A DNA stretch of 64,000 nt from Photobacterium rosenbergii. Its GTDB lineage: Bacteria; Pseudomonadota; Gammaproteobacteria; Enterobacterales; Vibrionaceae. The translations under genes and the position numbers were made by a program. Location of the stretch: contig NZ_PYMB01000015.1 of assembly GCF_003026455.1 (NCBI RefSeq), positions 40,146 to 104,145 on the forward strand, in the 5' to 3' direction. The notes beneath the pieces were generated by a model. It was given only the letters and a program-made list of their open reading frames with translations, had not been told where the DNA came from and did not search any database. This document shows, piece by piece, positions 1 to 8,225 of this stretch; the stretch's first letter is position 1, and each line of letters begins with the position of its first letter.

Positions 1-845
1 CGGCCAAATGGACCGATGAATGCATGGGCAAGGATGACTGCAGTAATGATTGAAACAAATGGTACAATCACCAGGTACAGGTAAGCAGGAATCACTTTTT
101 TCAGATTGGTTTCAATCAGTGCCAAGGCAATACCGGCTAACATTGCTGGGATGACCTGAGCCTGATAACCGACCTTTTCAATGGTGAATAGACCAAAGTC
201 CCACACTTCCGGCAATTGCTGACCTATCAAATAGGCGTTCATCAACTGCGGTGACACCAGTGTCACACCCAATACGATACCCAGAATAGGGGTGCCGCCC
301 AGTTTCTTCACTGTCGACCAGCACACACCAACTGGCAGGAAGAAGAAGATCGCTTCGCCTATCAGCCATAGGAAAGAGTGAACGGTTGCCCAGAACTGGC
401 TGATCTCAGTCAGGGTTTGGCCATCGAACATCTTGATGTCGCCGATGACATTACGGAAACCGAGGATCAGACCACCGGTAATAATCGCTGGCAGCAATGG
501 AACAAAGATTTCAGCAAGGTGGGAGATCCCACGCTCCAGCAAGCTCATGTTCTGGCGGGCAGCGACTTTCGCTTCTTCCTTACTGGCACCCGACTGGCCG
601 GTATATTCATTAAGTGCTTTATATACCTGATCAACTTCGGTACCGATCACGACCTGGAACTGACCAGCATTGGTAAAACAACCTTTTACCATGCTCAGTT
701 TTTCAATTTCCTTAATCTGCGCTTTGTCTGTGTCTGCCAATACAAAGCGCAAACGGGTCAGGCAGTGGCTGACGCTTGCAATGTTGTCCTTACCGCCGAT
801 TAACTCGACCAAACGTTCTATCTGCTGTTGGTTAATCTTACTCAT
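1..845 (-). CDS. treB: PTS trehalose transporter subunit IIBC (3' part beyond the window)
   Basis: The first 281 residues of a trehalose-specific phosphotransferase permease are visible; the gene runs off the left edge. It should phosphorylate trehalose to trehalose-6-phosphate during uptake across the inner membrane. The N-terminal EIIB domain carries the phospho-accepting cysteine in SHCLTRLRF near residue 28, followed by the hydrophobic EIIC domain starting with LPAIITGGLILGF. The ATG at 845 gives the usual EIIB start (MSKINQQQIERL). treR lies just upstream on the same strand, with two palindromic operators between them, so repression by TreR is likely. treC would be expected next, outside the window. 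Confidence 0.93.
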   Translation of the reverse strand, partial: MSKINQQQIERLVELIGGKDNIASVSHCLTRLRFVLADTDKAQIKEIEKLSMVKGCFTNAGQFQVVIGTEVDQVYKALNEYTGQSGASKEEAKVAARQNMSLLERGISHLAEIFVPLLPAIITGGLILGFRNVIGDIKMFDGQTLTEISQFWATVHSFLWLIGEAIFFFLPVGVCWSTVKKLGGTPILGIVLGVTLVSPQLMNAYLIGQQLPEVWDFGLFTIEKVGYQAQVIPAMLAGIALALIETNLKKVIPAYLYLVIVPFVSIITAVILAHAFIGPFG

Positions 846-913
846 GCCGATTGTCCATCGTTATAAAAATAGGAATGTGTTGGGTTGTCTGTCTTTGTTC
901 ACTTCTAAACTTA

Positions 914-927
914 TGGGAATGTTCCCA
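914..927. promoter_or_regulatory. TreR operator 1
   Basis: TGGGAATGTTCCCA is an inverted repeat with arms TGGGAA/TTCCCA around two central bases. It shares its core with the second site 56 bp away, and both lie between treR and treB. The core resembles the GGGAAC-GTTCCC type operator known for enterobacterial TreR. The assignment is by position and similarity. Confidence 0.75.
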
Positions 928-966
928 CTTGATGTAACAAATAGTGTCAGATCCGCTCCCTGATGG

Positions 967-986
967 AAATGGGAACATTCCCATTT
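967..986. promoter_or_regulatory. TreR operator 2
   Basis: AAATGGGAACATTCCCATTT is a 20-bp inverted repeat, symmetric except for the two central bases. It is the better of two copies upstream of treB; the centres are 56 bp apart, compatible with cooperative or looping repression. Confidence 0.78.
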
Positions 987-1090
987 CGTGAATCAGTTCA
1001 CAACCTACACCTATAGATTAACAGCAAATTAGTGATCCAGATCTTGCTTGCGGTTGATTGAGGTTTTGATTAAAGCGATGAAGCAGCCTT

Positions 1091-2035
1091 TTAATATGAA
1101 GCTTGCTGAATGAGATGAGTCACTTCTTGCTGGCCAGACAACTGCTTAATCAACAATTGGGCAGAGACTTTACCCGCTTCAAAGTAGCCAGGGTCGATAC
1201 TGAACGTATTGGGGAATAAGAAAGACAGCAGATCCGTTGCCCCTACCCCAGAGACCTGAATATCAGTGCGGCCTAGCTCCTGCAAGCGCTTGGCAACACC
1301 CATTGCCAAGGTATCACTGGCACAGACAATCGCTTCTGTACCTGCGCTAAGGACCTGATCGGTAATTTGATAAGCGCTGTCATAACTCAGCTGCCCAGTC
1401 TGGTAACTAGGTTCAATCCCTAGCTTGCGGCAACTTTCAAGATAAGCATTGAGGCGGAGTAAACCCGTGGTACGGTCAGATTCATCAACACCGATATAAC
1501 TGATAGCCTGCTTACCATTAGCAACCAGCTTGTCCATGGCAAGGGAAATCAAGCCCTGATGGTCATAGTCCACCGAGGAAATGGCGTCGGTATCAGTCGC
1601 AATAACCACCGCTTTGTGGCCTAGCTTTTCGATGCTGGTCAGATCGCAGCCTGAGAAACCAAACACAATCACGCCATCAACATTTCGCTTTTGCAGCACA
1701 GCCAAGTGCTCATTGGTTTTCTCTGCGCTGAATTGGCTTTCCATGATCACCGCATCATAACCAGCCTTGTAGATGACATCGAGAATGCCGCTGACCGCTT
1801 TGTTTTCCGACGGTGAATCCAAGCGCGACAGAATAATACCTACTACCTTGGCACTGCCTCCCCGCATCGCTTGGGCTGACTTGGATGGCACATAGCCAGA
1901 CTCACGGATCACCTGCTCGACTTTCTCTCTGGTCGCCGGCTTTACTTTGGGATCATTAGTCAGTACACGCGAAACGGTTGATTTGCCGACACCTGCCAGT
2001 TTGGCAATGTCTAGGATTGTAAGTTTCTGGGTCAT
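1091..2035 (-). CDS. treR: Trehalose operon repressor TreR, LacI family
   Basis: LacI/GalR regulator with an N-terminal helix-turn-helix (LTILDIAKLAGVGKSTVSRV) and a periplasmic-binding-like effector domain. The sequence follows enterobacterial TreR closely, for example RLDSPSENKAV, the ATDTDAISSVDYD region and DPGYFEAG. It should repress treB(C) and be relieved by trehalose-6-phosphate. I chose the ATG at 2035 because it aligns with the start of E. coli TreR. An in-frame ATG at 2041 and a GTG at 2059 would add two or eight residues, and none of the three has a strong Shine-Dalgarno. Confidence 0.92.
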   Translation of the reverse strand: MTQKLTILDIAKLAGVGKSTVSRVLTNDPKVKPATREKVEQVIRESGYVPSKSAQAMRGGSAKVVGIILSRLDSPSENKAVSGILDVIYKAGYDAVIMESQFSAEKTNEHLAVLQKRNVDGVIVFGFSGCDLTSIEKLGHKAVVIATDTDAISSVDYDHQGLISLAMDKLVANGKQAISYIGVDESDRTTGLLRLNAYLESCRKLGIEPSYQTGQLSYDSAYQITDQVLSAGTEAIVCASDTLAMGVAKRLQELGRTDIQVSGVGATDLLSFLFPNTFSIDPGYFEAGKVSAQLLIKQLSGQQEVTHLIQQASY

Positions 2036-2441
2036 AATCATTCGAGTTATTGGTTTCACTACCTATTGTCACTGAGAACGGGATAATTTCAATCATTTTC
2101 CTGGCACAAAACAGCAAGCTGCACTTTGACACACAATTTTGTTCCAAAAATCGCTTACGTAGCGGAACAAAACTTCATTTATCCTGACAAACCCTTACAT
2201 AGCTCAGACATTTCTTTGAATTTATTCAATTAAGTTATTACCAAAGTGCCCATGAACCAACGCACTTAACACAAATAATATAGACATAAGCAACAGTGTG
2301 ACTTGATTTTAATGAACACTGTCCGCATATATAAATGATGACAAATAAAAAGCGCCACTGACTGACTACAACGCACGGGCCACCCTTTGAATCACATTAT
2401 CGATGAGCCGGCACAGTCTCAGCTAACGCTTAAGGAATTTT
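2036..2441. other. Intergenic region treR to Card1-like gene
   Basis: AT-rich divergent promoter region with no gene seen. A CAGTGT...ACACTG inverted repeat with a 16-base spacer lies at about 2290-2317; its role is unknown. AAGGA stands just before the ATG at 2442. Confidence 0.5.
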
Positions 2442-3608
2442 ATGATTACACATGTTGGCATAATCGATCAGGACCCCGTAAGACTGATCACCCCCCTTCT
2501 CGACCACGGCGTCCCTGCCGATAAGATGATTTTTATCGGTACGGAAGCGCAACAAGAGCAATACGACCGACTAGCGTCAATTTTGTTACCTCGTAATATC
2601 GAGGCCGAGTTTTTCATCATTCCTGACTCCATCAATATCACACGCATTCGAGCTCGCATTATCGAGCTGGCAGAAAAACTCAAAGCCTCCCAAACCGATG
2701 TCTGGTTCAATGCCAGTTGTGGCCTCCGCCACCGTCTACTTTCCGCCTATGAAGTATTCCGCACTTACCACTGGCCTATCTATGTGATTGAGCCATTCAG
2801 CGATGAAATGTGCTGGCTATACCCGGCAGACCGAGAACAACAACAAGTCGAAGATCGCATTCAACTTACCGATTATCTCACTATTTTCGGCGCCCGTTGT
2901 GAACTCCCGGAAAGCCTCGTACCCGAAGAGCTTAACGAGCAGCTTTGGGAGTTAGGCCAGCGCTGGGCAAGTTCAGCCCTTGAGCTAGGCCCTGGCCTTG
3001 CCACCCTCAACTACTTGGCGACCACTTGCCGCAAAGAGCAGAAGCTAGATGTTGCGCTAAGTGAGAAACAGCAAGGCTATAAAGAGTTAGGCATGTTGCT
3101 CAACGATCTGGAAGAAACAGGCCTTGCCACCTACCACGATGGCGTTTTGACTTTCAAACATGAAGAAGCCCGCCGGTTTGCCAATGGTGAATGGCTAGAG
3201 AATTTGGTTCACAGCACAGTACGTGCGATTCAAAGTGATCTGCCAACTATCCAAGACCACTCGCTGGGTGTGCAGGTCTACCGCCAAATTGGTGACCGTG
3301 AAGTGCGTAACGAGCTTGATGTGGCAACCGTCGTTAACAACAAACTTCATATTATCGAATGTAAAACCAAAGGGATGCGTGACGACGGCGATGATACCCT
3401 TTACAAGTTAGAATCACTGCGTGATCTACTCGGTGGCCTGCAGGCCCGTGCGATGCTGGTAAGCTTCCGTCCATTGCGCCATCACGATGTAGTCCGTGCC
3501 CAAGATCTTGGCCTTGCGATTATCGGCCCTGACCAACTTGGCGATCTACAAACCCATCTACATAACTGGTTTAAAGATGCCGGTGGCCAAAGCCACAATA
3601 TTGCTTAA
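2442..3608 (+). CDS. Card1/VC1899-family CARF and PD-(D/E)xK nuclease-like protein
   Basis: A 388-residue DUF1887 protein resembling Vibrio VC1899. In this family an N-terminal CARF domain senses cyclic oligoadenylate and a C-terminal PD-(D/E)xK domain cuts nucleic acid. Visible order: CARF-like fold at 1-140, linker helices, a winged-helix-like region around 185-245, and the nuclease domain with GEWLENLV (250-257), catalytic-type D293 in RNELD and E306-x-K308 in IIECKTK. The CARF loop reads NASCGLRHR (90-98) where many CARF proteins have N-x-T-G-G-T-K, so ligand binding may differ. The gene stands alone with its own terminator; no cas genes or repeats are present. The start is supported by AAGGA ten bases upstream. 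Confidence 0.88.
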   Translation: MITHVGIIDQDPVRLITPLLDHGVPADKMIFIGTEAQQEQYDRLASILLPRNIEAEFFIIPDSINITRIRARIIELAEKLKASQTDVWFNASCGLRHRLLSAYEVFRTYHWPIYVIEPFSDEMCWLYPADREQQQVEDRIQLTDYLTIFGARCELPESLVPEELNEQLWELGQRWASSALELGPGLATLNYLATTCRKEQKLDVALSEKQQGYKELGMLLNDLEETGLATYHDGVLTFKHEEARRFANGEWLENLVHSTVRAIQSDLPTIQDHSLGVQVYRQIGDREVRNELDVATVVNNKLHIIECKTKGMRDDGDDTLYKLESLRDLLGGLQARAMLVSFRPLRHHDVVRAQDLGLAIIGPDQLGDLQTHLHNWFKDAGGQSHNIA

Positions 3609-3637
3609 TTGATATAGGCACTTATCTCAATGAATTG

Positions 3638-3668
3638 AAGGGGAAACATAGGTTTCCCCTTTCTTTTT
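3638..3668 (+). terminator. Rho-independent terminator of the Card1-like gene
   Basis: AAGGGGAAAC (3638-3647), loop ATAG, GTTTCCCCTT (3652-3661), then a T-rich tail. Confidence 0.88.
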
Positions 3669-3746
3669 GGCTTCATGGCCGCAAAAGGGGCTTTTCATGA
3701 TGAGCTTCCCTCGATACCAAACTTGGAAGCTCATGGACTATAAGTG

Positions 3747-3763
3747 GGCACCGATTTGGTGCA
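3747..3763. promoter_or_regulatory. NtrC-type enhancer site
   Basis: GCACC-GATTT-GGTGC (3748-3762) matches the NtrC operator pattern GCACC-N5-GGTGC exactly. Its centre is about 117 bp upstream of the start predicted from the sigma-54 promoter at 3845, a usual distance for an enhancer-binding protein. Confidence 0.65.
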
Positions 3764-3844
3764 ATAACGCCCCAAAACAGGGCAATGAAAAGCAAAAAGC
3801 CACCTCGTCTCAGCGCTACCCCAGCAAACATAAGCCATTGATTA

Positions 3845-3862
3845 TTGGCATTTAAATTGCTT
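3845..3862 (+). promoter_or_regulatory. Sigma-54 promoter
   Basis: TTGGCATTTAAATTGCTT has the invariant GG (3847-3848) and GC (3859-3860) at the -24/-12 spacing. It predicts transcription from about 3872, 26 bases before the ATG of the glycogen-binding-domain gene. Confidence 0.7.
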
Positions 3863-3897
3863 ATCTTGAACCATTAGCTTTAATTCAAGGAGAGATG

Positions 3898-4203
3898 ATG
3901 ATTAAGAAGCGCTTTTTTAAAACCAAAGATGAAGTAGAAATCACCTTTGAGTGGCCACAAGCCGAGGGGAAAGCGGAAACTGTAGCCGTATCGGGTGATT
4001 TTACCCAATGGCAGGCAACCCCAATGAAGCTGAATAAAAAGAAAGTCTTTAGCCTCAAGCTTCGCTTACCCAAAGATGAGCAGTATCAATTCCGCTACCT
4101 GATCAATGGCTCGGAGTGGGAAAACGACCCAAGCGCCGATGACTACATCCAAAACGGATTCGGTAGTGACAATGGCCTGCTTTCGACCCACAGCAGCCTT
4201 TGA
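3898..4203 (+). CDS. Small stand-alone glycogen-binding (AMPK-type CBM48) domain protein
   Basis: A protein of about 101 residues that is essentially one early-set carbohydrate-binding domain of the AMPK-beta/CBM48 type. The typical features are the GDFTQWQATPM strand-turn, a hydrophobic core, and the YQFRYLINGSEWENDPSADDY block that closes such domains. No catalytic domain is attached and no signal peptide is present, so it is probably a cytoplasmic glycogen- or maltodextrin-binding adaptor; that role is inferred. ATG 3898 lies five bases after AAGGAG and is preferred over the adjacent ATG at 3895. The sigma-54 promoter and NtrC-type site upstream suggest induction on nitrogen limitation. 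A strong terminator follows. Confidence 0.85.
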   Translation: MIKKRFFKTKDEVEITFEWPQAEGKAETVAVSGDFTQWQATPMKLNKKKVFSLKLRLPKDEQYQFRYLINGSEWENDPSADDYIQNGFGSDNGLLSTHSSL

Positions 4204-4223
4204 TATTTACCCATACTTCCAAT

Positions 4224-4258
4224 AAAAAAAGGGCTAAACAGTGTTTAGCCCTTTTTTA
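4224..4258. terminator. Bidirectional terminator
   Basis: AAAAAAGGGCTAAAC (4225-4239), loop AGT, GTTTAGCCCTTTTTT (4243-4257). It serves the glycogen-binding gene (+) and the LysR gene (-), which converge here. Confidence 0.92.
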
Positions 4259-5197
4259 TTAATCAGAAAACTGGTTGATAATCAGCTCCCTGAGCCATTT
4301 ATGGCTGGGATCACTGTCGAACTGTTTGTTCCACAGCAAGAACTGACCGCCGGGTTCGAGGTCGAGCGGTAAGCGCTTTACCACGATTTCCGCTTTATCG
4401 ACAAACTCACGGACGCATTCATAGGGGTATGTGGTGAGCAAGTCGCTCTTTTCACACATCCTTACGGCACTGGCAATGTCGGACATATTGACCGCATTGT
4501 CGAGCTTAAGGCGCTTGGCCGCCAGTACTTCATGCAGCAACCAGGTATTTACCCCGCCAGTGACCACTTGGATATGGCGGTATTTCAAAAAAGTCTCAAG
4601 GCTCCATTCCTCATCCAATGCAGGATGCCCTTTGCGCATCACGCAAGAGGAAGCATCTCGCATCAGTTCGACATAACTTAGCGATTCAGGGATCGTCTCA
4701 ACATGAGTTTTCGCCCGGTTGTCCCACTCGAAAATGCCTATGCCAAAGTCCACCTCCCTCCTTTGCAGCCGCTGGATACTGTTTTCATTCCAGTCGCGGC
4801 TATTAATAGTAATATTCGGTGCTTCGGCTAACGCTTCAGGCAAAAAACGCGGGTAAATGGTCGAATAGGCGGTTTCAATCAGGTCGATATTGAATGAGCG
4901 GGTACTGCTTTCCGGCTCGAAACGGTCGGGATCGCTGAGCTGGTCAACCTGCAGCAAAATCTGTTGCAACTTCGCTTCGAGAGACAAGGCTTTTGGCGTC
5001 GGCAACAAGCCTTTCGATTCCCGCTCAAACAAAGGGTCATCAAATACTTGGCGTAGCTTTGTCAGCTGCTTACTCACCGCAGATTGCGACAAGTAGAGCT
5101 TATCTGCAGCCCGACTGACACTTCGCTCTTGCAGTAACACATACAGGCAAATCAACAGATTCATATCATTTTTTAGCAGGCGGGATAAATCGATCAT
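4259..5197 (-). CDS. LysR-family transcriptional regulator
   Basis: A LysR regulator of about 312 residues. The N-terminal winged helix reads VSRAADKLYLSQSAVSKQL, followed by FERESKGLLPTPKA and a substrate-binding domain from about residue 90. ATG 5197 is chosen because AAAGGA stands five bases upstream; a longer frame from 5215 has no such signal. It is divergent from the sugar acetyltransferase at 5328, so it may control that gene and itself from the 130-bp region between them. The inducer is not evident. Confidence 0.85.
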   Translation of the reverse strand: MIDLSRLLKNDMNLLICLYVLLQERSVSRAADKLYLSQSAVSKQLTKLRQVFDDPLFERESKGLLPTPKALSLEAKLQQILLQVDQLSDPDRFEPESSTRSFNIDLIETAYSTIYPRFLPEALAEAPNITINSRDWNENSIQRLQRREVDFGIGIFEWDNRAKTHVETIPESLSYVELMRDASSCVMRKGHPALDEEWSLETFLKYRHIQVVTGGVNTWLLHEVLAAKRLKLDNAVNMSDIASAVRMCEKSDLLTTYPYECVREFVDKAEIVVKRLPLDLEPGGQFLLWNKQFDSDPSHKWLRELIINQFSD

Positions 5198-5327
5198 GAT
5201 ATTCCTTTGATTCAACTGTTTAATGAAAATATGTCACTTCTAATCATATCATGGTGCCGCTATAGTGCTTGCTAGAATCTACTGTGGGCAGTTCAACCGG
5301 CCCAGTTTGAAACAAATTGGAAAGACA

Positions 5328-5891
5328 ATGACCGAATTCGAAAAAATGCTTGCTGGCGAAGACTTTGACGGTGGCGATGAAGGGATTAATGAGATTCGTA
5401 ACAACGCCGCACACTTATTGAAGACCCTAAACCAGACCATTGATGATACCCAGCGGAGTGAGCTTCTTGGCCAACTGATGGGGGAAATGCCAACCTCAAG
5501 TATCATCCGCTCCCCTTTCCATTGCGAATTCGGCAAAACCATCTTTATCGGTGAAAAGACATTTCTCAATATGAATGTCACTATGCTGGACGGCGCCAAA
5601 ATTACCATTGGCAACAATGTACTGATCGGCCCGAATACCCAGTTTTACTGTGCCAGTCACTCTCTGAACTACCTTGAACGCCGCAAATGGGCGACCACCT
5701 GCCAACCTATCACTGTTGAAGATGATGTATGGATCGGTGGCAACGTCGTGATCAACCAAGGCGTGACTATCGGTGCCCGTTCCGTTATTGCAGCAAACTC
5801 TGTGGTCAACACAGACGTCCCGCCCGATAGCCTCTACGGTGGCACACCTGCCAAACTGATCCGCCGCATCCACGAAAATGATCAAGATTGA
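5328..5891 (+). CDS. Sugar O-acetyltransferase, LacA/Maa/NodL family
   Basis: A 187-residue acetyl-CoA-dependent transferase. The N-terminal Mac domain (EKMLAGEDFDGGDEGI) is followed by left-handed beta-helix hexapeptide repeats: TIFIGEKTFLNMNVTMLDGA, then ITIGNNVLIGPN, then VWIGGNVVINQGVTIG. The catalytic histidine is H111 in YCASHSL, and the C-terminus GGTPAKLIRRI is typical. Such trimers acetylate maltose, glucose or galactosides; the real substrate cannot be read. ATG 5328 (MTEFEKML) matches family starts and follows GGAAAGAC. The cyclase gene follows 21 bases later. Confidence 0.88.
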   Translation: MTEFEKMLAGEDFDGGDEGINEIRNNAAHLLKTLNQTIDDTQRSELLGQLMGEMPTSSIIRSPFHCEFGKTIFIGEKTFLNMNVTMLDGAKITIGNNVLIGPNTQFYCASHSLNYLERRKWATTCQPITVEDDVWIGGNVVINQGVTIGARSVIAANSVVNTDVPPDSLYGGTPAKLIRRIHENDQD

Positions 5892-5912
5892 TAAACCTAT
5901 AGGTAAAACGAA

Positions 5913-6467
5913 ATGAGTGATGAGCATTTCAAAGGTAAATATGAAGTCGAGTTGAAGTACCACGTAGCGTCAAAAGCGGCTTTCCTTCAGGTAATAGGGA
6001 CGCTTCCCCATGAAGTCATGCTGCTCGACAATACGGAAACGGATTGGTACTTCGATACTCCTGAGCGCACTCTTGCCACGCAAAACAAGAGCGTTTCTAT
6101 CCGAGAGATGGAGCCTTCGGGCATTAAATTATGGATAGTCAAAGGCCCAGAGGCTGACCGCTGCGAAGCGACCAATATCACCGATGCAAAAGCAGCCAAA
6201 AGCATGTTGGCAACCATGGGCTATGAGCCGTATTTGGAGATGAAGAAAATACGCAGTATTTACTTTGTTGGCCAATACCACATTACCTTGGACTTCCTCG
6301 AAGGCATCGGGCACTTCGCTGAGTTTGCCATCATGACCGATGAAGAATCACTTCTTGCTAGCTATAAAACCGAACTTGAACAGTTGGCTAGCCAGTTTGG
6401 TCTGACGGCCGAGGATCTCGAGCATCGCTCATATCGAACGCTTTATCAAATGCAGTCTACACTCTAG
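5913..6467 (+). CDS. cyaB: Class IV adenylate cyclase, CYTH domain
   Basis: A 184-residue CYTH protein very like the class IV adenylyl cyclases of Aeromonas hydrophila and Yersinia pestis. It starts with KYEVELKYHV (E11-x-E13-x-K15, the metal/triphosphate motif), then SIREMEPSGIKLWIVKGP, RCEATNI, KKIRSIYFVGQYHITLDF and FAEFAIMTDE. The cytoplasmic barrel should convert ATP to cAMP; some CYTH relatives are thiamine-triphosphatases instead, but the full-length similarity favours cyclase. It is probably co-transcribed with the acetyltransferase 21 bases upstream. Confidence 0.88.
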   Translation: MSDEHFKGKYEVELKYHVASKAAFLQVIGTLPHEVMLLDNTETDWYFDTPERTLATQNKSVSIREMEPSGIKLWIVKGPEADRCEATNITDAKAAKSMLATMGYEPYLEMKKIRSIYFVGQYHITLDFLEGIGHFAEFAIMTDEESLLASYKTELEQLASQFGLTAEDLEHRSYRTLYQMQSTL

Positions 6468-6480
6468 CGTTTTACGTAAA

Positions 6481-6885
6481 CTAGCGCTTCGGCTTGAGTT
6501 CTACCACATTCCCTTCAGGATCTTGGATATAGAGTGAACGGCCAAACCCTTCGGCGCCATAGCGTTCGGCAAAGCCCTCACAGGCAATATTATGTTGGGA
6601 TAAATACTCAAGGAGCGCATGTTCCTCAACAGGCACGATCTGCAAGCAAAAGTGATCGACATTACGGCCATCTTGGCTGGGCGGTTTACCGCCTAACTGG
6701 CCGAGTTGGCTGTCAACCGTAACAAGATCGATCAACGCACTACCGGCACGCAGCTGTACTAGCCCCATTTCCTTGGGCAGTTCTCGCTCCAATTTCGCAC
6801 CGAGTACTTGGCAATAAAAATTGAGCATATCAGTTAGTTTGGTGGTTCTTAGCACTACATGGTCAATCCCTTCGAGTTTTATCAT
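6481..6885 (-). CDS. VOC (glyoxalase/dioxygenase-fold) family protein
   Basis: A 134-residue single-domain vicinal-oxygen-chelate protein with two beta-alpha-beta-beta-beta modules. Candidate metal ligands are H9 (GIDHVVL), H78 (NVDHFCL) and E129 (NVVELKPK). The IQDPEGNVVEL ending is typical of glyoxalase/bleomycin-resistance relatives. ATG 6885 has GGAG five bases upstream; the extension to 6924 is unlikely to be real. It converges with cyaB. The substrate is unknown. Confidence 0.85.
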   Translation of the reverse strand: MIKLEGIDHVVLRTTKLTDMLNFYCQVLGAKLERELPKEMGLVQLRAGSALIDLVTVDSQLGQLGGKPPSQDGRNVDHFCLQIVPVEEHALLEYLSQHNIACEGFAERYGAEGFGRSLYIQDPEGNVVELKPKR

Positions 6886-6995
6886 CCCCGCTCCCGTTAC
6901 CCTGTCATTGATACCAACAAACACGCATAGTGAGTGGTTTTCGCTTCTTGTTGGTTTTCACTTTTCACCCTCACTATTACTCAGTGTGGACGAAG

Positions 6996-8225
6996 CTAAA
7001 AATTCCAGCGAATCTGGGCAAACAGCAAGGTGCTGGCCGTTTCCCCAAACAAACTATTCCCACTGCCGTCAAAGCGCTGGATAACACCGAGTAACTGCCA
7101 GTCATCTGCCAGCGAGTAGCTATTGCTTGCACCGACGAAATAGGAGCCGTCATCATAGTAGGATGCTGACAGCGTCAACCGACTAAGTGGTGTCACATCC
7201 AGACTGGCATCGGCATAGGCCGTCCAGCGGGTAAAACTCAACGTTCTGGCTGTCAACGGCAGGTTCAAAAAGGCAATGGCATTTTGTGGGTCTTGCGGGT
7301 TTGAAATGTATAACACCGCCCCCCGTGCCATCCAGTTTCGCTGGCCGCCAAAGCTGTAATCCATTTCGAGGGTGGCGACAGCAGTGTGTTCAAGCTCCTC
7401 ACCTTGCCATTGGTCTTTGGTTGGTTCAAACCAAGTAAACTCCCCCCTCAAACCCGCACCTTGGACATCTCCAGCAAAGCCAGCGCCAATAACGTTATCC
7501 AGCAAGGACTTCCCAGCCAATACCTGATAATCCCATCCTTTGTGGTTGAATAAGTAGCGGCCAGCGTAACTGTTCAAATCACTGTCTGAATTGGGGTTAA
7601 CCACGACATCAACCGAACTGGCAAAACCCAGCTTGCGGCTGACCATAACCGCATCGCTACCCGCTCGCTCTTCATAATCAAAATCATAGATAGAATAAGA
7701 ATTGAAGATATCGTTTGGGTTCCATAACGTCGCCATGGCCCAGTTTATACGAAAACGGCCACCTCTAACCTGCCAGTCATCACGCTGCCAGTTGACATAA
7801 AGGCGATCGAATTGGCTGTTACCCACGACACCTTTTTTATCCAGCCAGTTTTTCGATAAATCCATGTAACCGGTATCTATCGCCACCAGTTCGCCATAGC
7901 CGGGGATTTCTGCCGTATCACCAAACAACAAACGGTTACGCATCCCGGCATTGAAGCGTAGCTGTTCATTGAAGCGATATTCAAAATTGAAACGCTGATG
8001 GATAAGGTGATCCAGCCCGTTCGAGCCACTGTCTGGCAATGTCCCGGTTGCCATGTATTTCACGTAGCCGTTGAGATCCCAGTTTTTTTCAGGCTCTAGC
8101 CCCGGGATCTGCGCATTGGCCACCGGAGCAATTACCGCCAGAAAAGCGGCTAAAGAGACTATTTGGCCTACCCTCGTTTTACGCCCAGCGGTTAAGGCTT
8201 CCTTTGGCTTTGGCATCCAGTTCAC
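6996..8225 (-). CDS. Outer-membrane beta-barrel protein of an ABC export operon
   Basis: A 409-residue protein with a signal peptide (hydrophobic core IVSLAAFLAVIAPVANA, cleavage before QIPGLEP) and many alternating amphipathic strands, ending in aromatic IRWNF as outer-membrane barrels do. Some strands (LNGYVKYMATG, RFRINWAMATLWNPNDIFN) recall DUF1302-type barrels, but no family is certain. The start is a GTG at 8225 whose GTGA overlaps the stop of the ATPase gene, so translation is probably coupled. It is the last gene of the operon beginning at 12845 and may be the outer-membrane receiver or exit of the substrate. Confidence 0.8.
   Translation of the reverse strand: MNWMPKPKEALTAGRKTRVGQIVSLAAFLAVIAPVANAQIPGLEPEKNWDLNGYVKYMATGTLPDSGSNGLDHLIHQRFNFEYRFNEQLRFNAGMRNRLLFGDTAEIPGYGELVAIDTGYMDLSKNWLDKKGVVGNSQFDRLYVNWQRDDWQVRGGRFRINWAMATLWNPNDIFNSYSIYDFDYEERAGSDAVMVSRKLGFASSVDVVVNPNSDSDLNSYAGRYLFNHKGWDYQVLAGKSLLDNVIGAGFAGDVQGAGLRGEFTWFEPTKDQWQGEELEHTAVATLEMDYSFGGQRNWMARGAVLYISNPQDPQNAIAFLNLPLTARTLSFTRWTAYADASLDVTPLSRLTLSASYYDDGSYFVGASNSYSLADDWQLLGVIQRFDGSGNSLFGETASTLLFAQIRWNF

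Noticed and set aside
1956..2147. Frame with AGGAAAATG start overlapping the treR 5' end
   Set aside because: It is out of frame with treR, runs through the helix-turn-helix codons and has no recognisable product; most likely incidental.
3667..3855. 62-residue frame before the glycogen-binding gene
   Set aside because: It overlaps the terminator tail, a 10-bp inverted repeat, the NtrC-type site and the sigma-54 promoter, and looks non-coding.
2036..3895. CRISPR array near the Card1-like gene
   Set aside because: No regularly spaced direct repeats and no cas genes are present.
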